From positions 620,001 to 684,000 of the forward strand of contig NZ_QXJC01000003.1 of assembly GCF_003570885.1 (NCBI RefSeq): 64,000 bases of DNA, in the 5' to 3' direction. The notes below the pieces were generated by a model. It saw only the letters and a list, made by a program, of their open reading frames with translations. It ran no database searches and had not been told where the DNA came from. This DNA is from Simplicispira hankyongi. Its GTDB lineage: Bacteria; Pseudomonadota; Gammaproteobacteria; Burkholderiales; Burkholderiaceae_C. Position numbers and translations under genes: made by a program. How positions within the stretch are numbered: the first letter of the stretch is position 1; each line of letters begins with the position of its first letter. Shown here piece by piece: positions 18,528-27,423 of this stretch.

Positions 18528-18635
18528 CACCGACAAAGCCCAAGCGCTGCGTGCAGCGGCTGGTCTGTAAGACCAGCACTTGTGCAGCAAATCTTGGGCT
18601 TTGGGGCGAAGCTCATATTGCGCAACAATGTGAGC
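18528..18635 (+). ncRNA. metK 3' structured unit B
   Basis: Second unit. The sequence would encode TDKAQALRAAAGL plus stop, a near copy of the MetK C-terminus. P1 is CGCTGC-gt-GCAGCG (18545-18558), P2 is GCTGGTC-TGTAA-GACCAGC (18559-18577) and P3 is GCTCATATTG-cgcaa-CAATGTGAGC (18611-18635). A perfect outer stem AAAGCCCAAG/CTTGGGCTTT (18535-18544 with 18593-18602) encloses P1 and P2. Confidence 0.65.
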
Positions 18636-18639
18636 GAAG

Positions 18640-18775
18640 ACCACAAAGCCGCAGCCCTACGGGCTGCGGCCGGGCTGTAAGCCCGCTGCGCGAATGCGCA
18701 GTTGCCGCGAGCGGGCGAAGCTCATAGCGCGCAGCGGTGTGAGCGCAGACCAAAACCGGACAAGGCCGTCACCCG
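18640..18775 (+). ncRNA. metK 3' structured unit C and start of a fourth copy
   Basis: Third unit. The sequence would encode DHKAAALRAAAGL plus stop. P1 is GCCGCAGCCC-tac-GGGCTGCGGC (18648-18670), P2 is CGGGC-TGTAA-GCCCG (18671-18685) and P3 is GCTCATAGCG-cgcag-CGGTGTGAGC (18720-18744, one mismatch). An extra hairpin CTGCGC-gaat-GCGCAG lies between P2 and P3. The following accggacaaggccgtcacc (from about 18755) resembles the start of another unit and then breaks off. Confidence 0.65.
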
Positions 18776-18885
18776 AGCCATGCCCCAAGGCGCGTTCGCG
18801 CCAGATTTCTCTCTAGCGGTCCAGGCGTTTGCGTCCGGACGCATCGCACGGCGGCCTATCCTGGTGGCCGCACCCGCTCGATTTG

Positions 18886-18938
18886 ATTGAAAATCCACCC
18901 TGGCGCTTGGTACACAAGCGCCAGCAGCTCATTTTTTT
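18886..18938. repeat. Interspersed palindromic repeat, copy 4
   Basis: Core CTGGCGCTTG-gtaca-CAAGCGCCAG followed by CAGCTCATTTTTT. Relative to the usual TAGCGCTT/AAGCGCTA arms both arms changed together (A to G on one side, T to C on the other), which preserves pairing. It lies directly before the nadM start. Confidence 0.85.
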
Positions 18939-18943
18939 GAAGC

Positions 18944-19993
18944 ATGTACGACACCGCCATCCTGATCGGGCGTTTCCAGCCCGTACACAACAGCCATCTG
19001 GCGCTGCTGCGCGACGCATTGGCTGCCGCTCGCCAGGTCGTCGTCGTGTTGGGCTCGGCCCATGCCGCACGTTCCCCGCGCAACCCTTTCACCTGGCAGG
19101 AGCGGGCAGCGCTGCTGCGCGAGGCGCTGCCAGAAGCCGAACGGACGCGGCTGCGGGTGCTGCCCGTGCGCGACTACTACGACGAGCCCCGCTGGGCACG
19201 TGCGGTGCAGGCCGGCGTGCAGGAGCTGCTGGCGCAGCAGAGCGGCGCTTCGTCACCCCACCAGATCTGCCTCGTCGGCCATTTCAAGGACACCAGCAGC
19301 GGCTACCTGCGCAGCTTCCCTGCCTGGCCGTTGCGCGCGCTACCGCGCCAGGGCGATACCGACGCAACGGCGTTGCGCGACGCGTATTTCGGCGGCCAGT
19401 CCGCCAGCGCACTGGCCGGACAAATTCCGCGCGCAGCCGTCGCGTTTCTTGACCGTTTTCGCGAGACGGCCGAATTCACACGCTTGCAAACGGAGTGGCG
19501 TGCCTTGAAGCAAAGCCACGCCGCCTGGGCGGGCGCGCCCTACCCACCGGTGTTCGTCACCGTCGATGCGCTGCTGCGTGCCTGCGGCCACGTGCTGCTG
19601 GTGCGCCGGGCGCACGCGCCCGGGCAGGGCCTGCTGGCACTTCCCGGGGGGTTCATCGACGTGACTGAAACCTTGTGGCAAAGCTGCTTGCGCGAGCTGG
19701 CCGAAGAAACGCAGTGCAGCCTCACAGCGGCCGAGTTGGCTGCGGCGCTGCAGGGCGTGGCCGTATTCGACCACCCGGGGCGCAGCCAGCGCGGGCGCAC
19801 CATCAGCCACGTGCATTTTTTTGACGTCCCGGGTGCTGCACTTCCCCCAGTGCACGGCGGCGACGATGCCGCCGAGGCGCTGTGGGTGACCGTGGGCGAC
19901 CTGCCGACACTTGAAGCGCAGTTCTTCGACGACCATTTTCATGTCCTGGACCATTTCCTGGGCCTGCTGCCGCATGCAGAAGCGGGCACGTAA
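18944..19993 (+). CDS. nadM: Bifunctional NMN adenylyltransferase / Nudix hydrolase
   Basis: 349 residues. The N-terminal nucleotidyltransferase domain (about 1-175) starts with GRFQPVHNSHL, carrying the HxxH-type motif, and later has a KDTSSGYLRSFP segment. The C-terminal Nudix domain carries GGFIDVTETLWQSCLRELAE, which fits Gx5Ex7REUxEE with Gln after EET where Gly is usual. Such fusions make NAD+ from NMN and ATP and hydrolyse ADP-ribose or related dinucleotides in pyridine nucleotide recycling. It is a single gene between the metK repeat array and a long hairpin. The start lies just after a palindromic repeat, with only a weak ribosome site (ttgaagc). Confidence 0.92.
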   Translation: MYDTAILIGRFQPVHNSHLALLRDALAAARQVVVVLGSAHAARSPRNPFTWQERAALLREALPEAERTRLRVLPVRDYYDEPRWARAVQAGVQELLAQQSGASSPHQICLVGHFKDTSSGYLRSFPAWPLRALPRQGDTDATALRDAYFGGQSASALAGQIPRAAVAFLDRFRETAEFTRLQTEWRALKQSHAAWAGAPYPPVFVTVDALLRACGHVLLVRRAHAPGQGLLALPGGFIDVTETLWQSCLRELAEETQCSLTAAELAAALQGVAVFDHPGRSQRGRTISHVHFFDVPGAALPPVHGGDDAAEALWVTVGDLPTLEAQFFDDHFHVLDHFLGLLPHAEAGT

Positions 19994-20045
19994 GAACGTG
20001 TTTACGATCTCCCGGGAGGCCCCTGGGAGATCGTAAACACGTTCT
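19993..20045. terminator. Perfect 21-bp inverted repeat after nadM
   Basis: Arms 19993-20013 and 20025-20045 are exact complements (AGAACGTGTTTACGATCTCC... and its mirror), separated by 11 bases that can add a further GGG/CCC pairing. It starts on the last base of the nadM stop codon and lies between convergent genes. No T-run follows. It could be a strong bidirectional transcription block or a mobile hairpin remnant. Confidence 0.75.
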
Positions 20046-20091
20046 AAGACGCACCGCCATCCCGCACGGCAGACCTGTGACCCGCCCGGCC

Positions 20092-21870
20092 TTATTGCCA
20101 GGACTGCGCTTGCGGGTGTGGACGCACAACTGGGCGGTGCGCGACAACCAGCCCCTCGTGTCCCATCTTGGCTTGGTGCTTGACCGCAGCCGCCGCAGAG
20201 GCGACGGCATCGGGTTTGTCGAAATGCCCGGGCTCGATGACGATGGCACCAAGCGACAGCGTAGTGAACGGGAAAAACCTCCGTACGCCGTGCCGATCCT
20301 CTGCATCGATGCCGCCGCGCCGCAAAGCCTCCTCATCGAACAGATCCCGTGCACGCTCGTTGAAAGACTCGAGGATGAGCCGACAGCGCTGCTCCCAATC
20401 CTCGCTCTGGAAAAGAATCATGAAGTCGTCGCCGCCCACATGGCCCAGGAAGTCGCGTTGCGGCTCGCAATGCGAGACCAAGGTGCGAGCCGCCAGGCGG
20501 ATCATTTCGTCACCTTGCCAATACCCGTAGTGGTCGTTGAATGGCTTGAAATCGTTCAAGTCGGCGTAGCAGGCCACGAACCGTCGCCCCGCCTTCAGTA
20601 ACCGTCGTATGTGCTCGTTGATGGGAATGTTGCCAGGCAAGAAGGTCAGGGGATTGGCATGCCGGGCAGCTTCGATGCGCACCTCGGTCACAAGCCTCAC
20701 CAACTGCTGCCCACTGCCCAGGCCCGCGTATTGGCCGTTTTCCGTAACGATAAAGCCTTCCGACAGGTAGCGCTGGTCGGCCGAGATGAGCACGTCGGTC
20801 ATGGCGTCAACGCCAGCATGCTTTTGAAGCACCAAGGGATTGGTGTTGGCGAACTGCATGGCAGGACGCCCTCCAAACAATTCCTTGAAAAACGGCCTGG
20901 AGTAGCTGTCGTTGAACGTCTGGCGAATGACCAGCCCCACAGGGCGGCCGCTGTCCACCAACGCGATCGCTTTGAGCGAACTGTGGGTCTGGAACACCTC
21001 GGCCAGTTCGTTCACCGTGATTGCCGGATGCTGCGGCTCTACCCACGTCGTCACGCGCGCGAGCGTCACATCACCACCGCCAGCCCGCGCCAGGCTGGGC
21101 AGCACGGAGATTTCAGCGCTGGCAATCACGCCCTGCGCGGCAGGCAGAATGTCCAGGGCGGGTCGCTGCTGGGGCCGCCCCAGGCCATACCCTTGACCCA
21201 GTGCGATGCCCAGATCGCGCACGACACGCAGCTCGGCTTGCGTTTCGATCCCCTCTGCGATAAGCGTCGAGCCAAAAATCTCTGCCAAATGCACCAGGCC
21301 TCGGAGGGTTTGCACTTTGACCGGGTTGGCCTCGACCCCTGCGATGAAGTACTTGTCGATCTTGACGTAGTCGGGCCGCAACTCTGCCCAGAGACGCAGG
21401 CTTGAATGGCCCTCACCGTAGTCATCCAGCGCAAATCGGACGCCGCAGGCGCGGATCTGCGTTGCCGCATGGATCAGCCGCGAGATATCCATTGCGTGAT
21501 CGTGCTCGGTGATCTCGATGACCAGGGAGGATGGGGACACGCCTGCCGCTTCCAGCGCCCATGCCACGCCCGCTGCGGTCAATCGATCGACCATCTCGAC
21601 GACGGCGAATGCGCTCAGGTTCAAAAAAAGCAATCGGCCAGCAAGGCTGCTCCAGGTGCGGATGCCTTCGTCAAGGCAGGCTTGTTCAAGGCGTACCAGC
21701 AGCCCTTGCTCTCGAGCAGCATGAAACAGTTCGTCCGGGTTGCGTATGGCATGGCCTGCAGGCAGACGGATCAGGCTCTCATGGGCCACAACCGCTCCGT
21801 TGTCCAGCCGGGCAATGGGCTGGTAGTGGGCCCGCAGCGTGTTCTCGTCGAGCAGACGGGCGATGGACAT
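20092..21870 (-). CDS. EAL-CBS-GGDEF cyclic-di-GMP signalling protein
   Basis: 592 residues from the ATG at 21870; an in-frame ATG at 22002 would add 44 non-conserved residues but could be coupled to the upstream chemoreceptor gene. The EAL domain (about 1-250) has ESL in place of EAL and retains the catalytic set: NLSAF, EITEHD, LDDYGEG, KIDKYF, EGIETQAEL and QGYGLG. CBS-like repeats follow (about 265-400). A C-terminal GGDEF domain has GGDDF and lacks the RxxD inhibitory site. It is predicted to be a cytosolic phosphodiesterase of c-di-GMP; cyclase activity is possible but less certain. Confidence 0.88.
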   Translation of the reverse strand: MSIARLLDENTLRAHYQPIARLDNGAVVAHESLIRLPAGHAIRNPDELFHAAREQGLLVRLEQACLDEGIRTWSSLAGRLLFLNLSAFAVVEMVDRLTAAGVAWALEAAGVSPSSLVIEITEHDHAMDISRLIHAATQIRACGVRFALDDYGEGHSSLRLWAELRPDYVKIDKYFIAGVEANPVKVQTLRGLVHLAEIFGSTLIAEGIETQAELRVVRDLGIALGQGYGLGRPQQRPALDILPAAQGVIASAEISVLPSLARAGGGDVTLARVTTWVEPQHPAITVNELAEVFQTHSSLKAIALVDSGRPVGLVIRQTFNDSYSRPFFKELFGGRPAMQFANTNPLVLQKHAGVDAMTDVLISADQRYLSEGFIVTENGQYAGLGSGQQLVRLVTEVRIEAARHANPLTFLPGNIPINEHIRRLLKAGRRFVACYADLNDFKPFNDHYGYWQGDEMIRLAARTLVSHCEPQRDFLGHVGGDDFMILFQSEDWEQRCRLILESFNERARDLFDEEALRRGGIDAEDRHGVRRFFPFTTLSLGAIVIEPGHFDKPDAVASAAAAVKHQAKMGHEGLVVAHRPVVRPHPQAQSWQ

Positions 21871-22019
21871 GGTGTGAGACCCAGGAGCCGATGGCACAGG
21901 TCCGCCCACAGGGGAAGGATGCGCGGGCCGATCTCTGACCCACGGTCCCGCAATCGCCCGTTCAGGCGCCCATGCGTTGGTTTGGCGGTATTGGTTCAGC
22001 ATAAGAGCCTGTTTGCGTT

Positions 22020-23663
22020 CTAAGCACCGGCGCCGACCAGCAGCGCGCGTCGCCCAGCCGGCGGCAGCCTCACGGGCGCGTGCTCTGCCGGCTTGGGCAG
22101 CACAAAGCGGCCGACCAGCGCCGACAGGTCGTGCGCCTGGCCGAGCAGGCTCTCGGCCGCCGCGGCGGATTGCTCCACCAGCGCGGCGTTCTGCTGCGTC
22201 ATCTGGTCCAAATGCGACATGGTCGCGTGGATGGCGGCGATGTCCTGGTTCTGCGCCTGGTTGGTGGCCTTGATCTCGGCCATGGCTTCGGCCGCGTGCG
22301 TGATCGACGCGACCACCCGCTCCATGGTGTGGCCGGCATCGCCCGCCAGGCTGGTGCCGGCATCCACCTGCTGCACCGATTCCATGATGAGCGTCTTGAT
22401 CTGGCGCGCCGCTTCCGCTGAGCGGTTCGCCAGGCGGCGCACTTCGCTGGCCACCACGGCAAAACCCCGGCCCTGCTCACCGGCATGCGCCGCCTCAATC
22501 GCTGCGTTCAGCGCGAGGAGATTGGTCTGGAACGCAATCGAGTCGATCACCCCGGTAATGTCGGCAATCTTTTGCGAGCTGCGGGAGATCTGCTGCATGG
22601 TGGACACCACGCGCGTGACCACGCCGCTGCCTTGCTGGGCTACGCTGGCGGCTTGCACGGCCAGGGCCTCTGTGCGCTGTGCCGTGTCGGCCGACTCCTG
22701 CACCTTGCGCGTGACGTACTCCAGCGACGACGTGGTCTCCTGCAGGCGGGCGGCGGTCTGTTCCGTGCGGCTGGACAGATCCGCGTTGCCGTTGGCGATT
22801 TCCGCGGACGCCATGCGAACGCCCTGCACGGAGGCGCTCACCTGCTGCACCAGGGTGCGCAGCGCTCCCTGCATCGTGGCGAGCGATGCGAGCATGTGGC
22901 CCGTTTCGTCGCGCGCGTGGCCGACGATATCGTGGCGCAGGTCCAGGCCCGCGACGCGGTCGGCCGTGGCGCTGGCCAGGGCGATGGGCCGCGTGATGCT
23001 GCGCACCAGCCACAGCGCCAGCAGCGTGCCCAGCACCAGCGACAGTCCACCGAAGGCCAGCAGCGACAGGCGTGCGACCTTGCTCAGCTCCGCCACGCGC
23101 AATGCCGCCAAATCGATCGCTTGGCGCTGTGAGTGGGTAAGTTCGTCCAAGGCCTGCAGAAGGGCCCGAGAAGAGGGCAGGAAGCGCTCGGCGTAGACCT
23201 TGTTGATACGTGAAGTCAGGCCCGAATCGCGCGCGGCAACCAGTTCGGTGCGGGCCCGCAGAAAGCCTTCTCCCATGCTGCGCACATGGTCCAGCCGCTG
23301 GGCATCGTCGTCGGTACTGAGCTGCTTCCCAAGCTGCGCGATGAGGGCGTCGTACTGCCCCTGCGTCTGCGCGATGTCGGCTCCCAGGATCTCACCCACC
23401 TCGGGTTCGGAACTCAGGGCGACCGCCTTGTAGCGCTCGGAATTGATCGCCTGCAGCCGGTAAGCATCGGCCACGAGCCGCTCGTTCGCCACGCTGCGCT
23501 GCACCATGGCTTCGGTGGACTGGTTGATGCGGTAGAGCGACCAGATCCCGATGGCCGCGCCGACAAGGCTCAGTGCCAGGACGGCCAGAAAGACGGAGAT
23601 CAAGCGGCGCCCCAGGGAGCCGGTAGCGGAAGGCGTGGGCAAGGAAGGCGCGTCGATGGACAT
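22020..23663 (-). CDS. Methyl-accepting chemotaxis protein
   Basis: 547 residues from the ATG at 23663. Membrane helix 1 (about 18-41, [19 protein letters not shown]), a helical periplasmic sensor domain of about 150 residues, membrane helix 2 (about 190-212), HAMP, then the signalling hairpin with the conserved tip [20 protein letters not shown] and [18 protein letters not shown]. It relays ligand signals to CheA/CheW. It is followed on the same strand, 17 bp or 149 bp later depending on the start, by the EAL-CBS-GGDEF gene, suggesting a joint motility/c-di-GMP output. The ligand is unknown. Confidence 0.93.
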   Translation of the reverse strand: MSIDAPSLPTPSATGSLGRRLISVFLAVLALSLVGAAIGIWSLYRINQSTEAMVQRSVANERLVADAYRLQAINSERYKAVALSSEPEVGEILGADIAQTQGQYDALIAQLGKQLSTDDDAQRLDHVRSMGEGFLRARTELVAARDSGLTSRINKVYAERFLPSSRALLQALDELTHSQRQAIDLAALRVAELSKVARLSLLAFGGLSLVLGTLLALWLVRSITRPIALASATADRVAGLDLRHDIVGHARDETGHMLASLATMQGALRTLVQQVSASVQGVRMASAEIANGNADLSSRTEQTAARLQETTSSLEYVTRKVQESADTAQRTEALAVQAASVAQQGSGVVTRVVSTMQQISRSSQKIADITGVIDSIAFQTNLLALNAAIEAAHAGEQGRGFAVVASEVRRLANRSAEAARQIKTLIMESVQQVDAGTSLAGDAGHTMERVVASITHAAEAMAEIKATNQAQNQDIAAIHATMSHLDQMTQQNAALVEQSAAAAESLLGQAHDLSALVGRFVLPKPAEHAPVRLPPAGRRALLVGAGA

Positions 23664-23844
23664 GTCACAAGGTGCGAAAGGGAAAGGCCGCCGGATGGGC
23701 GGGGCATCGAATCGCCGCAGACGGTATTTGCGGCACTGCAACACACTGTGCGCTGCAAATGTGTCAGTTTGTTTTCAGTGGTGTGCCGACGAAAGTGCGG
23801 CGGCGTTCCCCAGCCGCCGCCACCGCAATCGCACAGCGCCAACC
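23664..23844. other. Gap between divergent chemoreceptor and groES genes
   Basis: About 180 bases upstream of the heat-shock promoter. It must contain the chemoreceptor promoter on the minus strand. No gene, repeat or clear operator was seen. Confidence 0.4.
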
Positions 23845-23874
23845 CTTGAAACCAGGCCAAATGCCCTTATCATT
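23845..23874 (+). promoter_or_regulatory. Sigma-32 (RpoH) type promoter of groESL
   Basis: CTTGAAA at 23845-23851, a 12-base spacer and CCCTTATCAT at 23864-23873 fit the heat-shock consensus CTTGAAA-N11-16-CCCCATnT closely. The -10 end abuts the CIRCE operator, about 110 bases before the groES ATG. Confidence 0.75.
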
Positions 23875-23899
23875 AGCACTCGTCCAATGCGAGTGCTAG
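23873..23899. promoter_or_regulatory. CIRCE operator (HrcA binding site)
   Basis: TTAGCACTC-N9-GAGTGCTAG, one base off the consensus TTAGCACTC-N9-GAGTGCTAA. HrcA bound here would cover the start of transcription from the sigma-32 promoter, giving double heat control of groESL. Confidence 0.92.
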
Positions 23900-23985
23900 C
23901 AACCTGCACGGACTGATATCACCGAGCGCCTGCCCTGCCAGGCGCTTTGCCTTCACGGCGCATTTTTTGAACCAGGAGTACTGCA

Positions 23986-24276
23986 ATGAACCTTCGTCCC
24001 CTTGCTGACCGCGTGATCGTCAAACGCGTCGAGTCCGAAACCAAGACCGCTTCGGGCATCTACATTCCCGACAACGCCGCCGAGAAGCCCGACCAGGGCG
24101 AAGTGCTGGCGGTTGGCCCCGGCAAGAAGAACGACAAGGGCGAACTGGGCGCGATGAGCGTCAAGGTGGGCGACCGCGTCCTGTTCGGCAAGTACAGCGG
24201 CCAGACCGTCAAGGTCGATGGCGACGAACTGCTGGTAATGAAGGAAGACGACTTGTTTGCAGTCGTCGAGAAGTAA
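23986..24276 (+). CDS. groES: GroES co-chaperonin
   Basis: 96 residues: [18 protein letters not shown] start, mobile loop [18 protein letters not shown] and C-terminal DDLFAVVEK. It forms the heptameric lid of the GroEL folding chamber. The ribosome site is CAGGAG ten bases before the ATG. An 84-bp gap with a palindromic repeat separates it from groEL; transcription presumably continues through. Confidence 0.98.
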   Translation: MNLRPLADRVIVKRVESETKTASGIYIPDNAAEKPDQGEVLAVGPGKKNDKGELGAMSVKVGDRVLFGKYSGQTVKVDGDELLVMKEDDLFAVVEK

Positions 24277-24287
24277 TTCAAACGCTA

Positions 24288-24338
24288 TTTATTCGATAGC
24301 TACTAGTGCTTACCAGATAAGCGCTAAAAACGTATTTA
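24288..24338. repeat. Interspersed palindromic repeat, copy 5 (inside the groES-groEL operon)
   Basis: CGATAGCTACTAGTGCTTaccagATAAGCGCTAaaaacgtattt. It lies between two co-transcribed genes, so the element cannot be an efficient terminator in every context. A hairpin here could set the groES to groEL transcript ratio. Confidence 0.82.
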
Positions 24339-24339
24339 A

Positions 24340-26010
<1,671 letters not shown>

Positions 26011-26050
26011 TGGCCCCGGGGCGGGGCTTGCTCCGCCTCAGCACTGCACA

Positions 26051-26083
26051 AAACCCGCAGGTTCTACGGCCTGCGGGTTTTTT
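26051..26083 (+). terminator. Rho-independent terminator of groESL
   Basis: Stem ACCCGCAGG/CCTGCGGGT around TTCTACGG followed by a run of T. The A-run on the other side gives a shorter T-run for the convergent DUF805 gene, so it may serve both. Confidence 0.9.
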
Positions 26084-26086
26084 CGT

Positions 26087-26419
26087 TCAGGCAACCGACC
26101 CTTCGCCGTAGCCATTGGCCTGTGCTTCACCGGGCTGGACGAACCAATACAGCAGCACCAGATAGCCGATTCCAGTGACCGTGAGCAGTTGCCACCAGCC
26201 CGAACGCCCAACATCGTGCAGACGGCGCGTGCCCACGGCCAGCGCGGGCAGCAACAACAGCAAGGCAAGAATGCTGTACGCCACGTCGCCCAGCATGCCC
26301 GAGACAATCAGTGCCAGTATCTGGAACAGGAAGAACCACCAGAACTCAGACCGCGATGCACGGCCCGAAAACGTCGCGTACTGGCTCAGACAGCTTTGAA
26401 TGGCCTGCATAAAATTCAT
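26087..26419 (-). CDS. DUF805 membrane protein
   Basis: 110 residues from the ATG at 26419, with AGAGGA upstream. Family hallmarks are FSGRASRSEFWWFFLF near the N-terminus and TRRLHDVGRSGWWQL, with three or four membrane helices. DUF805 (YhaH/YhaI) proteins are small inner-membrane proteins of unknown function. It is convergent with groEL and sits 4 bp from the shared terminator. A longer upstream frame has no homology. Confidence 0.9.
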   Translation of the reverse strand: MNFMQAIQSCLSQYATFSGRASRSEFWWFFLFQILALIVSGMLGDVAYSILALLLLLPALAVGTRRLHDVGRSGWWQLLTVTGIGYLVLLYWFVQPGEAQANGYGEGSVA

Positions 26420-26562
26420 GGTGCGGTTCCTCTCTTGGCGGGTGATGGTTGGATTGCGGGGCGCATGCCCCGCGCCATGATAGGCGCCTTGCGCCACCCG
26501 TTCACCCTCCTGCGAACGGGCTTCGCTTGCGGCCTCAAGACGGCATGGCGCCGCCCCGTTGC

Positions 26563-26615
26563 TTTTAATTTGATAGCTACAAACGCTTTCCCCATAAGCG
26601 CTGGACGCCTTATTT
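26563..26615. repeat. Interspersed palindromic repeat, copy 6
   Basis: TTTGATAGCTACaaaCGCTTtccccatAAGCGCTGGacgcc plus an AT-rich tail, in the gap between the DUF805 gene and the pseudogene. Some arm positions have decayed. Confidence 0.8.
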
Positions 26616-26702
26616 ACTCTAGCTTCTGGCCCGACCTTGGCCACCGCTCAGGACGCGTCCCGCGTTAAGCCATTCTTCATGCCCGCCTCGCACCATGGCG
26701 GC

Positions 26703-27147
26703 ATGCATTTCTCACACCGCTTTCTCCCGACCGCCCGGGCCGCGCTGCTGGCGCTGGCCTGCACCCTGCACCTGGCGCACGCCGCCGACACCACCGCCGC
26801 CCTGCAGATGCAGCGCTGGAGCGATGCCTCCGGCGCCCCTGCTGCTGCGCAACCTGCTGGACAACGCGCTGCGCTACAGCCCCCAGGGCGCATCGGTGCA
26901 CCTGCGGCTCACGCCTGCGAGCGCCACAAGCCCGGCATCGCTGTGCGTGGAAGACAGCGGCCCGGGCCTCACGAAGAGCGAAATGGCGCGGCTCGGAGAG
27001 CGCTTTTACCGCGTGCTGGGCACGGGCCAGAGCGGCAGCGGCCTGGGCTGGTCCATCGTGCAGCGCATCGCGCGCCTGCACGGCCTGGGCTTGCAGGTGG
27101 ATCGCAGCCCGGCGCTGGGCGGCTTGCGGGTGCAGGTGGCCTGGTGA
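26703..27147 (+). pseudogene. Deletion fusion: start of a DUF1924-like cytochrome gene joined to the end of a sensor kinase gene
   Basis: From ATG 26703 one frame gives a signal peptide (MHFSHRFLPTARAALLALAC...AHAADTT) and QMQRWSDASGAP, resembling the start of DUF1924 (sphaeroides heme protein-like) cytochromes. At about 26836 the sensible frame shifts by one base to LLLRNLLDNALRYSP, then VEDSGPGL, GERFYRVLGTG and SGLGWSIVQRIARL, ending at 27147. That is the last 100 or so residues of a QseC-type histidine kinase, with N, G1 and G2 boxes but no H box. Neither piece is functional. In related genomes, to my recollection, these genes flank one cluster, so a single internal deletion would explain the fusion. 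Confidence 0.75.
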
Positions 27148-27210
27148 TGCCCTGCCTGAAGGTGCATGCGCAGGCAGGCGGCGGGGCTGCCTATGGGCGC
27201 AATTTACTAT

Positions 27211-27260
27211 TAAAAATATAGCTGCTAGCGCTTACCAGATAAGCGCTATAGCCATATTTC
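27211..27260. repeat. Interspersed palindromic repeat, copy 7
   Basis: AATATAGCTGCTAGCGCTTaccagATAAGCGCTATAGCCATATTT. The bases that follow it also resemble those following copy 8 at the eda 3' end. Confidence 0.88.
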
Positions 27261-27300
27261 TCTTGTATTTTCACATATCCGTGTGCACGGCCTGCGCCAG
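27261..27300 (-). pseudogene. Possible fragment of an eda 3' end
   Basis: CCGTGTGCACGGCCTGCGCCAG here against CCGTGTGCGTGGCCTGCGCCAG at 32588-32609, the complement of the last codons of eda, and both follow a palindromic repeat at the same distance. The match is only about 22-40 bases, so duplication of a repeat-flanked segment is suggested, not proven. Confidence 0.4.
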
Positions 27301-27308
27301 ACCGTGGC

Positions 27309-27423
27309 CAACGGCGCTAACCACACCGATGGCGACATGATCGAGAGGGAGGCCTGGCCCCCACCGACAAAACCCGCACCGCACCACGGAACACCGGTTC
27401 GGTGCCCTCGCTGATCTACGCTG
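27309..27423 (+). pseudogene. Decayed groEL 3' fragment
   Basis: GCTAACCACACCGATGGCGA then CATGATCGA aligns with the groEL region from about 25800 (GCCAACGACACCTATGGCGA...), continuing through ACCCGCACCGCAC and TTCGGTG...CGCTGAT. The reading frame is broken by several small shifts. It is about 115 bases and overlaps the stop codon of the downstream histidine kinase gene on the other strand. Confidence 0.75.

Noticed and set aside
18435-18943. Small protein gene ending in LRAAAGL downstream of metK
   Set aside because: The frame (18495-18680) has no ribosome site or conserved N-terminus; its end only repeats the metK tail within a structured repeat.
26637-27221. Intact small secreted protein of about 170-194 residues
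   Set aside because: Beyond residue 47 from the 26703 ATG the frame is out of phase with a recognisable histidine kinase end, so the downstream part is a frameshifted remnant.
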